From Heligmosomoides polygyrus polygyrus (lineage: Eukaryota; Nematoda; Chromadorea; Rhabditida; Heligmosomidae), in contig OX377205.1 of NCBI GenBank assembly GCA_947396885.1, forward strand, positions 54,916,676 through 54,980,675: DNA of 64,000 bases, read 5' to 3'. Under the pieces are notes generated by a model, which did not search any database, was not told where the DNA came from, and saw nothing but the letters and a program-made list of their open reading frames with translations. Shown piece after piece: positions 1 through 12,500 of the stretch; the first letter of the stretch is position 1; each line of letters starts with the position of its first letter. The position numbers and the translations under genes are program-made.

Positions 1-45
1 ATAAGGCTGCACTTGCATTGGCTGTATGTAGTATACATAGGATCC

Positions 46-262
46 GATCGAAAATCTTCGGATAATTGGATGATTCGGATAAGGGCGATTTTGCGGACCC
101 CGGATTTTTGGATGATTCGGATAATGGCGATTTTGCGGACCCCGGATTTTTGGATGATTCGGATAAGGGTGATTTTGAAGACCCCGGATTTTTGGATGAT
201 TCGGGTAAGGGCGATTTTGCGGATCTCGGATTTCGGATATCCGAATCGGATATCCGACTCAT
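46..262. repeat. 42-bp minisatellite, about 4 units
   Basis: GGATGATTCGGATAAGGGCG starts at 68, 110, 152 and (one base changed) 194, an exact 42-bp period. It ends in a palindromic GGATATCCGAATCGGATATCC region. Related copies lie at 3057-3245 and, more diverged, near 63498-63700, so it is part of a dispersed element. Confidence 0.85.
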
Positions 263-1035
263 TAAGGCAAGATGCAGTTTATCAGAATTCTACCGTTCTT
301 TAACACATTTACGACCAGGGCGTTCTCGCGACGGTCCTAAGCTTTTTTGGCGCGTACGTGTGTACACTCATTTGCGTGGACAGGCGCTGAAAAAAGACAG
401 AGTCTTAGAAAACAAAACTGTAGACTCAAGAAGTCCACAAGAACTACACAGCTTGCTATAAAAAACTGAGTAGCAGCCTGGGAAGAGATATTGCCAAGGA
501 GAAAGGATAGTCCATATGCGCTGCACCAGTTCCGAAAAATGTGTTTGTTTGAGATCCTCCAACGATAGGAAGTGTTCTTGTTAAAAGTTTGTGCAATGTC
601 ATAATCATTCAGGGCGTAGGTTGTTTTATTTAAGAGTTCAATTCATATTTCATCTGTAGCTTGTGCATTAATTCTGGTCTAGAAGTATGTGCGCTTATTG
701 TGTTTCAGTAATAGAAAAAGTTCCTGTCCTGTTAATTATGGTAAAGCCAATCATGCTACGCAAACCCAACATTTTTTTGTTACTATAACTTGCGAATTTG
801 AGAAGAAAATCGAACAAAAACACCAATAAACAAAGTTCTTCCTAAAACTCCCCCGTCCACTCAAATGAGTGGACACCGTCCGTCGCGCCCTCTCCGCTGT
901 CCACTCATATGAGTGGACATGGTCGCTAATGTGTTAAAGAGGAATCCATCCTTCAAGAACAGCAACAGTGCGTGTATCGAAAGGCTCTCACTTCTCGTCA
1001 AGGAAGGAAACATCAAAGAGCTGGATCATTCCAAT
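263..1035. other. Intergenic stretch, nothing recognised
   Basis: No homologous coding sequence seen. Two short copies of CCACTCA(A/T)ATGAGTGGACA lie near 857 and 900, small palindromes of unknown meaning. Confidence 0.4.
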
Positions 1036-2432
1036 AAGGGATGGGCGTAAATTCCGTTTCCATGTTTCGAATTTCGGTTTCCGGCCGTTTTTAGTCCATC
1101 CGTTCCGTTCCGTGTTCCATTCTTTTTTGGTCCGGAAGACGGAACGGAAATGGTGACTCATCACTCGCTGATTGCTTCCTTTGCACTGCTTCATTCACCT
1201 CTTGAACATAATCTAAAGGCTGAAGAAAGAGATTTACTATGCGTTTGTGATTGTGTTTCTTTCAAAGCGACGGTGCATTCTGATGTCGAAACAGTAACCA
1301 AATTGGATTGTTTTTCTGTTCTTGAAAAGATTTACTAACGAATAGCGTAGGTCCACAAAGGTTCCATGAGGGTTTGAGTAAAGGATCAAACTCTTTATCC
1401 GGAGCAGCTTATCTTCTTTCCTAGTAATCGTAGGTGTGGCCTGGAGCACCAAATCTAGATCAGTGTTCTATAAACACTCTCAGGCTGCTAACAATGCGCT
1501 CCATAGGGACATTGGACCTATCCTAGTCGGAGGAGGGCATGCGGCGTCTTGTCTCTCCAATCCCCTCCTCCGAGTTTGTTTCAGAGCTTTAGCTGCTGCC
1601 AAACGGTACAATGGTACCCATGCGAACTCCAAGCGTGGGTTTCGTGTCGTGAGTGCTAAAAGCAACTGTAGTCTTAACTCTGCTCCCTCCTGATTTGGAT
1701 AGACCTGGAACATTCAATAAGAACGGTCAAGTGCTATGAGTGGCGAAATCTCTGACATCTTACTCGTCAGCTGGGTTGATCACGTTTAAAATACATTTTT
1801 CCTATTTACAGAGAGATTTTGCACAAACTTCGATTTGTTACACTAATGTTTGAAAATTCATCTTAGTATAAGGATAAGGATAAAGGATAAAGGACGGCGT
1901 TATTCAATCCCTTTTGAGATGCGCCACACATCCTACTTCTACGGGATATGGTGGAGGCGACATGAATGCGTATTTGGCATTCATGGCCAGCCGATGAACA
2001 AGTCAGCGCTTTATCCTTCCCAGACAAGTCTGGTACCAATTCACCGACCCCGGAGGGATGGAAGGCTTGGTTGGCCTGGGCGGGAAACCCGAACCAGGAA
2101 CCTGGCATCGAGTGCATGCGACAGTCGGCGCCTCTTCCGACTGCGCTACACGCGCCCCATCTTAGTAATAATACGAATATAAGTATTTTTTATTGTTATA
2201 TATTGCTGAAAAGGAGTCGCATGCTGCCTTGCCCGCTATCCAGATTCGGTAACGGCAAATTAATTATTACTATCATTATGGATATATGTATGTTTATGAA
2301 AAATTAGACGAAGTAATAAGTTTTGAATTATTTCCGCTTCGGCGCTTCGTATTTCGGTTTCCGTCCATTTTTGAGTTCTTCCTTCCGTACTCCATCTTCC
2401 GCTTTTCTTTAAAAAATTCCCTCACATCCCTG
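1036..2432 (-). mobile_element. Non-autonomous hAT-like element (reverse orientation)
   Basis: The ends AAGGGATGGGCG... and ...CACATCCCTG are inverted repeats of the CAGGGATGTNCG type. They are flanked by ATTCCAAT (1028-1035) and ATTCCAAG (2433-2440), an 8-bp target duplication with one mismatch, as expected for hAT. Its end regions, rich in GGAAACGGAAAC-like repeats, match in reverse the insertion found in every LTR unit (30140-31377 and copies). No transposase seen. It carries a SINE at 1863-2163. Confidence 0.75.
1863..2163 (-). repeat. tRNA-derived SINE, copy 1
   Basis: On the minus strand the head has an A box TAGCGCAGTCGG and a B box GGTTCGGGTTTCC, the spacing of an RNA polymerase III promoter. 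The 3' tail is a short (CCTTTAT)n array (1863-1890 on the plus strand). The body is shared with copies at 25070-25345, 55290-55600 (opposite strand) and 62995-63200. Confidence 0.75.
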
Positions 2433-2479
2433 ATTCCAAGACGAATTATTCTAAGATCTGGGCTTTCAAAAATGCCACT

Positions 2480-2735
2480 ATCAAATAACGCAAGTTGGGT
2501 CGGGGGGGGGGGGGGGGTGGGGGTCCCCATGTATTCAGCACTTTTCCTCCTTCATAAGAAGGCAGATGAATGTCGAACATCAGAAATCGTCTAACACAGT
2601 TCATCAAGTGGTAGACACACAAGTGTTGAATAGCAGTATTAATTTCAGCAGCACAAAGTGCTGTATGGAGCTGTTCTACATGATGACCCCCCCCCCCCTC
2701 GACCCAATTTGCGCCGAATGCTATACAATGTGAAA
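2480..2735. repeat. Palindromic G-run MITE, copy 1
   Basis: CGCAAGTTGGGTCGGGGGG near 2489 is mirrored by CCCCCTCGACCCAATTTGCG near 2695-2715. G and C runs of more than ten bases lie at the inner edges of both arms. A second member lies at 58247-58492. Confidence 0.6.
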
Positions 2736-3044
2736 TAGCGAAGTGTCGATCAGAGGGCAATCCCTTCTCTCCCTCAGTCCCCGTTCTTACTCTCCCCGGC
2801 AGCACAACATGGCATTTGAAGGAAAAGATGCCAAGATCGACGTGACGCTCAGCAGCGTGCTAACTGTATTCAACGTCACTACGACACTATTTTACAGTGG
2901 GGCGCGAAAACGTATGACTCAGCAGCGTGCCCGCCCGCGAAATTCGTTTTGAATGCACTTTATTCGAGATGCGCGATTTCAAAATGGAGCGAGGAAATTG
3001 AACGGGTTATCCGAAATTATCCGATTTTATCCGAATCATCCAGG

Positions 3045-3250
3045 GTCCGGATAATTGGATGATTCGGAATGGCAATTTCGCGGACCACGGATTTTTAGAT
3101 GATTCGGATAAAAGCGATTTTGTGGGCACCGGATTTTTGGATGATTCGGATAAGGGTGATTTTGAAGACCCCGGATTTTTGGATGATTCGGATCGGAATA
3201 TCCGAATCGGATATCCGAAAATGATTCATTCGGATCCAATGTCTAGTATG
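3045..3250. repeat. 42-bp minisatellite, second locus
   Basis: Same unit as at 46-262, about three copies from 3057, the first shortened by 2 bp. It ends CGGATCCAATGTCTAGTATG, an end shared in part with the copy at 63498. Confidence 0.8.
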
Positions 3251-3537
3251 TAGCTAGTCGCCGCGCCTGCACGCTAACCCCCCCCCCCCCCGGGGAGACG
3301 GTCGCGATTGCGTGCTGGTAGGAGGCGGTGTCTGTGTCTCCCCACCAGCGCGCGCTATTTCGCAAGGCCTTGGGCAATTCGAACTTACTATAACGGACTT
3401 ATAAGGCATTTCCGCAGAAAACGACTATGATATTCGTTCTTCCCATGGCAGATTACCCCCAGAAAACCTATTTTGAACAAGATTAAGTGGGGTACCATAA
3501 GTACAATAGTACCTAAAAATGTTTAGAATAGATGAAC

Positions 3538-3642
3538 CATAATGGACACCCTTCTATCACGCCCTTCGGCGGGTCTCACCCGCAGATCCTGGCGCTGCGG
3601 TTGAGACCCGCCGAAGGGCGTGATAGAAGGGTGTCCATTATG
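3538..3642. repeat. Perfect 41-bp inverted repeat
   Basis: Arms 3538-3578 and 3602-3642 are perfectly complementary around a 23-base loop. The arm begins CATAATGGACACCCTTCTAT. Part of the arm and loop recurs at 62868-62935. No ORF or known family recognised. Confidence 0.9.
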
Positions 3643-4509
3643 ACGCCGGAGCACGGCGCCATCGCAGCGCACTCCAGTCGGGACCTACTCGCTCCGAAGG
3701 AAACCGCGCTCCGGTGAGCAACGCGCGCCCGAATCAAATCAGCTGACAATATCTCGGTTGACCATTGTAGGAGGTATCTCCGACTCCGAAACGCTAGAAC
3801 AGACGACGAATCATGGATTAGAAAACGATGCGCTCCTTGAACCCAGTACTGACGTTGCCGACAGCGTTTGGTACTCCATTGCCTTATAGCAGGCGACGGT
3901 TTATCATGGTTCCTTCATAACGGTAAACATGCGCCTATATACTCCACGTAACGGACCTCCCACTAGATTCTACCATGAACTTGTACTAACCTAGCACCCA
4001 AGAATTTACAGTGAAGCAAGAAACCAGAGGGCGGAGTGGCGTTCTATCCCCCGCCCTTTAAACAGAGGCGTGGCAAATGTCTGCGTCTCCACTATCTCGT
4101 AAGGCAGCCAGTGGGCTCTCGAGCAAGCCCAGGGGGTTGGGGGGTGGGCGGGCCAGGGGGACGAGGGGATAAAACGCTCGACACCCGAAACCAGAGGGAC
4201 AATACGCTTACGTCGTCAAATCGCCTATCGACAACCGTTTTCGGTTTTTTTCAATTCAATTTTCTCTTCATTGTAGCTGAGGCTCTTGAAAAGATCTGCC
4301 TCTATATGTTAGAAACGAGGGATAAAACTAAAGTACTGTTGCATTAACGCTCCCAAATAATGGAATACGAGAGAAGAGCAATATTCTTGAACGAGGCGTC
4401 GAAAAATAATCAGCTGATTGGCTCTATCGATCAGCTAACTTAAAGGACGCGTGTATCTTCATTTGAGGTTCCCACCGCGATCGGGGCTAGAGCGCAGACT
4501 GTCTCTGCC
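3643..4509. other. Intergenic stretch, nothing recognised
   Basis: No supported gene. Contains a G-rich tract near 4131-4165. Confidence 0.4.
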
Positions 4510-4576
4510 TGCGGCATTGCCGCACCGACGGCAGCAATGATTTCAATCATTGTTGCCGTCGATGCGGCAATGCCGC
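4510..4576. repeat. GC-rich hairpin
   Basis: TGCGGCATTGCCGCA and GACGGCAGCAATGATT are mirrored by AATCATTGTTGCCGTC and TGCGGCAATGCCGCA. The flanks (to about 4700) resemble the GC-rich repeat block at 58790-59615, with a shared CCTATCCTT...GCAGAG-like motif. Confidence 0.7.
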
Positions 4577-6432
4577 AAAGGTGTGCGGGTGCGGGACGGC
4601 GCCGGCTGCCGTTGCCGGCGGCCTCTGCGTCCTTGCCGCGTGTTGAAGGATAGGGCTGCGGCAACGCCGCAAAAGTGTGCGGAACCCTTTAGATCGAGGC
4701 TCGCACCTTCGTCATCACTGTCGATCAAAAGTGGTAACAGAGGTGTGAAACCAATGAGAGTGGAAACCAACTCAGTATGTTACGCAGGCTACACAGCAAA
4801 TCAAAATATCGATTTTGTTACGTTCAATTGCTTTTTGGACAGTAGAGAGAAGCGTAACTATTCAGTTTCTGAGCACTATGTTTCGCTTACACTTTTTTTG
4901 CATTCTTCTCCACCATTGTTGAAGGTTGATACATCTGTAGTCACTCTAAAAGTTGGACGCTGTGTCCGTTGATGTGATGAATAAAACTTATCCCTTACGT
5001 ATGTTCATCGCTTTTATTCTTGAAACAGCTCGGGTGTTCGAAAACCAAAGGGCACATGTACTACTACTGTACGACTACCGAGGTTGAAAAAATATTTCGG
5101 CCATACTTCAGCTAAGGATGTTATTTGGGCGCTGATCGCTAGTCTGCCATTCGTTTCCAAATTTCCGCCTTCTTATAGCAAGGTAAGGTAGATATGAATA
5201 TGTGAGGGTGATGAGGTCCTACGCACCAACATCGCCCAAACTTTGTGGATGAGGTATTTGGCGCGTTGATTATGAGTCTGCCATCAGATTTTCATTTACC
5301 TTACGCAAAAATCAAAATTTATTATCATTCCACTTTCAAAGAGCTCGAAAGAAGGGTATATGATGGTGGTCACCGGGCGTTTGCTCAAAAATGCGTTGGA
5401 AAGGGGTAAAGCGTGGTACGTTCCATGGGAAGCTGAGCGCATTCGCTAGTTAGCAAACGTTGCTAATTCGGCGTCTTCTTTCGAACATCTTGATGACTTC
5501 ATGGAGGAAATTGAACTGGTAGAGCAATACGATTTCATTGATTTCAAGCGGCGGCATTCAGAACAGAACTTTCTGGCATCGCAACCTTAAGCATGATTTC
5601 GAACCAACGCCGCATCGGCGGATGTGTACGGGCTGTGAGATGGATACTGACTACCTCGATAGACAGTCCACTATACTCATCGCCGTGTGCAGTAGAGCTG
5701 CTTATTCCATTCAGACTCAAGAAGAGCAAAGACCCAAAACTTTTAATTTAATCCCTCAAATGAGCAAATCGTAAGGACGAACAGAGGAAGAAACTGATGG
5801 CGGAAAGCAACAATTTAACAACCAGCCATATACAGATATCGCAACTCAATGCGGAACGGAACGGTTATCGTGGAAATTCCCTGGTCACACGCGTGATATT
5901 TCACAAAGATCACCTGCAAAGGCGGATTCGCTCATGACCGACCCAGCCCGGCGGAAAGAAATTGCACACCTTCCGTACGAGGAGCACCTCACGGCATACA
6001 CGGGGTACCGCCAAGGGATACCTCGGCTGCGGACAGTGTATGAAAAGAGCGAATACCCCGAAAGGAACTGTGCCCGTCTCCATAGTAAAACCAGTCCAGT
6101 GGCCATGATCGTGTGGAATTTCAGGTGCGTCGGACTTGTTCGAACTCCACCAAAACGGGCAACTACGATCGACGCTAAACAACTGCACCTGAAGTGTAAC
6201 AACAACGACAATTTACAAAATCTGTTGGCAATAAATTAGTATATAAGATATCTATGTATCACAATAGAACACGAGAATTCTTGGACTCGGACTTAATACA
6301 TCAACACGCAACGCTCAGCTCAATTCAATGCCGCTGCTAGAAGCCGTTGTACCCAATGGTTGAAAAATGATGTGAACAAACGCAGGGAAGAATGTATAGG
6401 GTCTCATTGATCGGCCCGTTCACAACGACCTC
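4577..6432. other. Intergenic stretch 3' of SEC63, nothing recognised
   Basis: Several ORFs of 60-140 codons exist on both strands but overlap each other and lack any family signature. No supported gene. Confidence 0.4.
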
Positions 6433-6555
6433 CTACTCCTCCGAATCCGACCCTTCCGTGTACTCCTCGTCGCTGGAAGCGACCACTTTTTCGTCCTCGT
6501 CTTCGGTGTCCTCGTACTTGGGAAGCACGACCTCTTTCGCTTCTTTCACCTCGAG
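6433..6555 (-). CDS. SEC63 (dnj-29): SEC63 exon 20: acidic tail and stop
   Basis: Acceptor TTTTTTAG. Encodes LEVKEAKEVVLPKYEDTEDE and an acidic tail ending SDEEYTEGSDSEE, then TAG. SDEE and SDSEE are casein-kinase-2-like sites. No convincing AATAAA on the minus strand was identified below the stop. Confidence 0.95.
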   Translation of the reverse strand, partial: LEVKEAKEVVLPKYEDTEDEDEKVVASSDEEYTEGSDSEE

Positions 6556-9500
6556 CTAAAAAACTTTAGTGTAGGAACCACTGACAATCTCCCTCCACGG
6601 GCCCAAATCTTTACGACATCTGCGCACAGCGTGCACTCTCTATTGAAACGCGGGACGTTGAGGGAGAAGCAACTGCAGTTTGAATCAACAGACTGCGGCG
6701 CAGTTCCCCGGAACAGGCTGCAGCTTCTGTCATCAATATCTAGAAGTAAGCCGGCTGGTCGCGTATCTCAAAGTGGAACCCTCCGGGCAGAAGGTGCGTG
6801 GGAATGAATGCTGACAGGGTAGAGGACGGACTTCTGCTTCTCCTAAGCATCGCAATTCGTTGAACACGTCTAGACCTCGCTCCACGAAGAGGACTTCATA
6901 TGGAATAGAAGAAGGTCTACATTGAAGACCAAACACTTCTACTAGGCCACCGCAACGATATCCTGGCATGAATGACCACATGAACCTCACATCGTGACCC
7001 ATGTCTCAGTATGGAAGAGGGCAAATGACGGAAGGGATCAGGAGCACAAGTGGCTCTCAGATCCACAAGCACTCAGCGGTCGGCCTCAGAAATCCTCTGT
7101 GGACAGCTCCACAATGAAACAGACCACACCAACTCCAACCACAACAATTACTCGACCGAAGTCTATTCTTCTGACCGTCGCCTCCGTGGTTGAACTACTT
7201 GAGATCAAGAGATCGGACTAGCGCACCGTTCGCGTAAGGTTTCACGTCAGAGAGGTAATTCCACAAAACTCAGAACATCTATAGAACGATCGTCAACTGG
7301 AATCTCCCACATCGCTTGGTACCTTTGGGAGCACACGATCGTTGACAAAGTGAACGAAGAATACTAACATTTCGTGCATCAATTCTACGACAAGAGACAG
7401 CCATGGGCCAGTAGACCAACAAAAGATGTGTGTCTCTTGAAACTCTCACGCTGACACTAATGCTGAGTTGATCAGAACTATAAGCCTATGAGGGTTTGTA
7501 CGCTCACAGCTAAAACTGCGAAGCTCTGCAAAGTAGCGACAAAGTTTGACTCTAAAGAACAAGGAGAACGAAGTTGTGCTCAGGTGAGTGAAAACAATAC
7601 ACTCATGGGCAACCATTTAGGCGTCCAGAGCTCACGGACCACCCAACAGCTATCAAAGGAAGCACAGGATTTGCCAGTGTTCTCGCTGACATAGAACGCT
7701 CTCCAGTTAATCTGCGTCACTTTGTTTTAAGCTGCAACAGCCACGCAAAGCTGAGCAACGCCGCAAAGAAGGGAATGGAAGGGAAGGGATATGGACGCGA
7801 ATCAGACCAAGCACGAGAGGACCGGAGTGGCAACTCAAAGATATCCTACTCTTATCCTAAATCACGTCTATTATTGTTGAATAACAAAGAACCGTACCTT
7901 GATGTCCTTATTGTAGTCACAATCCATATATGAATCTGACCGCACCGACAATTGGAAATTATATGTCCCCTTAACTGGTGGTGCAGAAAACCGCATCTCT
8001 ACCTAAATATTTATATAAGAACAGCAGCAAGTGAGGGCTTTCAAGGTCTGGCCGAAATTCAGAAAAACTGACCGTCTGCTCGTCGACCAGCGTCTTGCAT
8101 GCCACTGTGGGACAGACGAGCCGCCGCTGTTTCTTGTCCCACATCGTCATTACCAACCACCTAAACATAGGCTTGTCCTGCTCTGATGACTGGATTGATA
8201 GAACTGAACAAAACTAATCGTAAATTCGAGGAAGCAGCTACTTACCACCACTCATACTTCTCAGACGGGAAATAGGGACAGTGGACTAAGTGTGTCTTAT
8301 GCGACTTGGCGTCGAAGTCAACCTGCAATTTGGGTTTGCCTTCACAATTGGCACACACGGTTCTTATAGTAAAATTTACCTCGTAAACATGGGGCACAAA
8401 CAAGAAAAATTTGTAGTCACCAGCTAAACATGTCAGCGAAAGAGAAAACTCAACACCACATTTGAGATATGCACAATAAACAGCAAGCTTCAAGAAATCT
8501 GTCGACGGAAAAAATTGTTTTAGAAGTCAATCACAGCAATGAATAAATACTAGCGAAAGAAGGTGCGAAGTGAACAAACAACAAAGTTCTGTAGAAAACT
8601 TACAACACAAACACCGTATGCTATTGCAAAAATTACGCGTTTAAATTGCACAGTCAGATGATGTTGCAGTTCTTTTATCACTTCACAGATCGCATGGAAT
8701 GTTTACCTAGATCTGGCTGCTGCTTCTTTCAGCTGATCGCGGGACGTGAACGCATTGGCAATTTCGGCTAGTCGAAGGCCAAAATATCCTTCTGGTATTT
8801 TTTAGCTGTGTCTAGACTGTAGGAGGATGACCACATCAAGATCTCCATCAACTTGGAGAAGAGAGAAGGCTCGTAAAGCCAGTAATAGCCGCCACACATA
8901 GAGATACCTACTACAACTGGATAACGTCACAGTACTTCGGAAACAGAGTAGAATGTTCCTTTAGTCAGCAAAGAGCTTAAAAACCATTTTGCACTAAAAT
9001 TTGGCACCAATACAACAGCAGATAGACTACAAGATATATAGACTATATATATATATAGACTATAGATAGACTTCATGGATAGACTACAAGTTCGAAGGAC
9101 CAAAAATAACCCTCGTTCTCACCTTCTTTATAGAACCTCCTTCCCATTCCTCATCGTCCACATCACTTTCTTCAAATTTAGGGGGAGCATCTGACAACGA
9201 CAGTGATCCCTGAAGTTAGCGGTAGTGTTCATCCAGAATGCTTCGCTTTCTAGCTCTCGGATGATAATTCCCTTATTAGTCGTGGAAGTAGACGAAAGTT
9301 AGGAGGCAGCTTACAAGCTGATGCTCAAGCGCGAGGTGGACACCTTGCTCACGAATCCATAAAGTCCTAGTCGCCGTTGAAAGTAGTAGTGAGACTATTG
9401 CGCCAAAAGACATGCAAGGACAACGGATGGGAGAAGTTAAGATGCCCACTGACCGCTCCTGATCTACACCCCTAGATCAGCGAGGAGCCACTAGCGTCCC

Positions 9501-12500
9501 ATAGCCATTACCTCAGACATGAATGTGTTTGAGAGAGCATTATTATTACACACATGCATATACGTATGCAAATGCATATAAATATATACATTATACCTAC
9601 ATTTTACATGATTTTATTTATTACGTGCTACATACACTTAATCAGAAACTGTATAAAACGAATTCCAGACAAGGTTGGCTAACATTCTAGACCAAAATAG
9701 GATGATTATAGAGAACATGCAATAAGAAACAACCCACCAAAATAATCAAGAAACAATCATAGAACAGGAAGGAGAACAAACTAACAAGGGAACGGTCTGA
9801 ATGGGGGGGGGAGCGAGTCATATAGGGAGAATCCTCACCCCTCAATTGGTTTGAAAATGTGTTTATTTGTTGCCAAGTCGTTATAACCAAGGAGTAGGGG
9901 TCACAATGGGAACGACGCAGCCTGCGTTTGGGGGTCTTGTACGCCCGCGATGCTTCTGCAGCCAGTGGCTCGGAGCGCAGGTGGGTAGAGGGTTGACTCA
10001 TGCGAGAGAGGTCAGGGGTTTGGCTCCTCTGCGTTGCTGAACTTTTGCATTTCAACTGATTGGTAGAGATTTGGACGTTGTGGTATTCAACATGATGATG
10101 TATAAATGTTCAACACCAGTGATACACAGGTCAAAGTGCATGAAGCACCACTGGGCACCTTACGGGTAGCGTATGAAGGCTACAGGCTCCTCAGTCTGTT
10201 TCCATACATGGACCAAAGGCCTCGGGAAAAACCACCCTGCTCGGGTTTTCAAAGGAGACCACGTTGTGACGTCGGAGGTGGTTCCAATGAGAAACGATGT
10301 GTGCGGATCCCGGAAATCGGAGGTCTGCTGAAGGTTTTCTAGAACCTAGCACCAACAATGTCCGTCGACGGTCGAGTGGTGATCCATCTGCTCACGCTTA
10401 AGTGTGACCTACCTTTAGTCAAGGAATCTTCGAGGGAGAAATCAAGCTGGCCGAACGGATGGCCAGCATACTTAAGGGCTTCGAAGCACTCAACTTGAAG
10501 TTGACGAAGACGAACAGCTGGAAGTGGTGGAAGAAGAAGAGGAAGATTGGGATCCGCAAGATGAACTGATGGACGTGGAGAGGCAAGCAAGCAGTGGGCA
10601 TCGATAACGTTTTCGGGTTGAACTCTTGTTTCGGAGGGAAGGGTACGTCTTCAATTGGATTTCGGTTGCGTGTTCATAACCATGGAGGAAGACACCGCGA
10701 TTCACTACACAGGCACTTTGTACCTGTGTATCACTGGTGCTGAACATTTATCACCATGTTGAACACCACAGCGTACAGCTGGAAAAATGCGCAGAAAACG
10801 TCTGAAAATTGTATAGACGTCAGAATCCCCAAATCTCAACCAATCAGTTGAAATACAGAAATGCAGCAGCGCAAAGGACAAACCTCTGACCTCCCTCGCA
10901 AGAGTCAACCCTTTACCCACCTGCGCTATTAGCCACTGGCTGCAGACGCATCGCGAGCGTACAAGACCCCCAAACGCGTGCTGCGTCGTATCCCATTGTG
11001 ACCCCCTACTCCTTGGGTTTAGCGACTTGGCAAAAAATAAACACATTTTCAAACCAATTGAGGGGTGAGGATTCTCCCTATATGACTCGCTTCCCCCATT
11101 CAGACATACGCTTCAGACCGTTCCCTTGTTAGTTTGTTCTCCTTCCTGTTCTATGACTATTTCTTGATTATTTTGATGGGTTGTTTCTTATTGCATGTTC
11201 TCTATAATCATCCTATTTTGGTCTAGAACGTTAGCCAATCTTATCTGGAATTCGTTTTATACAGTTTCTGATTAAGTGTATGTAACACGTAATAAATAAA
11301 ATCATGCAAAATGTAGGTATAATGCATACATTTATATGCATTTGCATACGTATAAGCATGTGTGTAATAATAATGACACAGAAACATTCAGACACAGACA
11401 CATTCATCTCAACCTTCAGTATTAAACAAGGTCACGCGCGAATAACGAGAAAAGAAGCGAAAGCTTAGAAATTCCTGGCTAAGTAACCTTTCCTCACCAT
11501 TAAATGACCCATAAGAGGTCAGACTAACAGACTGAGAAGTTCTGAGAAGACTGAGAAGTAAACATAAAATACCTCGTCATCATCGTCATCATCTCTGCCA
11601 TTCTTACTTTCTTTCTCATTTTCTTTCTTTTCTTCATCCTCAACAGCAGCAGGGGCTAGGGGTGTCACGACCACCTGAAAACTACCACCATTGCAGGCGT
11701 GAGAAAACTAAAAGGCCATAAAGCTCACCGGCGCTTTCTTCGCAGGCGTCTTCTGGGTTTTTTTCTTTCCTCCTGCCTTCTTCTTTTGTGGTCGATTCTT
11801 CTCCCAAGGCTTCTTCTTCTGCAAAGGTATTTATAGATTCAACATAGCATCAGCACTTCACCGCGAGTACCCCGGTTATCCTCACTGCGCTATTACAGGA
11901 GACTTATCGCTCTATATCTATTGAAGATAACACAGCGGAATCGCAATGGTAGAATTGTGACGTGTCCAAATACCGAACATACACGAGCGTATAAAGATCA
12001 ATGAATGACCTTGACATCCTTATTTCCATCGTCCTTGATGAGACCGTCGCCAGCACCAGCCATCTCCTCATCTTCTTGGTCACTATACGCGCTAGCTTCT
12101 CCATCGCCATCGTCACCTTCACCCACGTGTACCCTTTGATCTTCTAGTCCAGCAGCCTGTAGCGCGATTTAATGTCACATGACAACTATCAATCACTAAC
12201 ACTTCAAAACCCAAGAGGCATGTGGTCTGACGGACTTACAATGGGATCCAAAAGGCTGGTTCGCGTAAGAGTTACTTTGATGGTCACAACACAGCCAGCA
12301 GTTATTTCATGGTCATCATCTTCTCCTTCCACTGAAATCACCGCAATCAGTATGCTCTAGGCAAACCACCACGTCAGCTAGCAAACTCTCATCCAGTAAG
12401 GGCCTTATCACCTTTAACGCAGCTTTCACTGCACTCTATACAGCTGACTCTTCCATAACAGTGCACTCAGAAAACTCACAGCGAAATTTTTAGTATCCAC

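Noticed and set aside
46..262. Regular repeats that could suggest a CRISPR array
   Set aside because: The 42-bp units abut with no unique spacers, and the context is eukaryotic.
5430..5589. Frame ..FEHLDDFMEEIELVEQYDFIDF.. as a possible gene fragment
   Set aside because: About 50 codons between stops, no start, splice signal or family match.
8323..8493. Frame open upstream of SEC63 exon 17
   Set aside because: It runs into exon 17 through the splice acceptor but shows no Sec63 similarity; the AATTGCAG acceptor gives the conserved start.
8695..8757. Possible extra SEC63 exon between exons 16 and 17 (ends ..KEAAARSR before GTAAAC)
   Set aside because: 61 nt would break the phase; exons 16 and 17 already join in frame and the total length fits the family.
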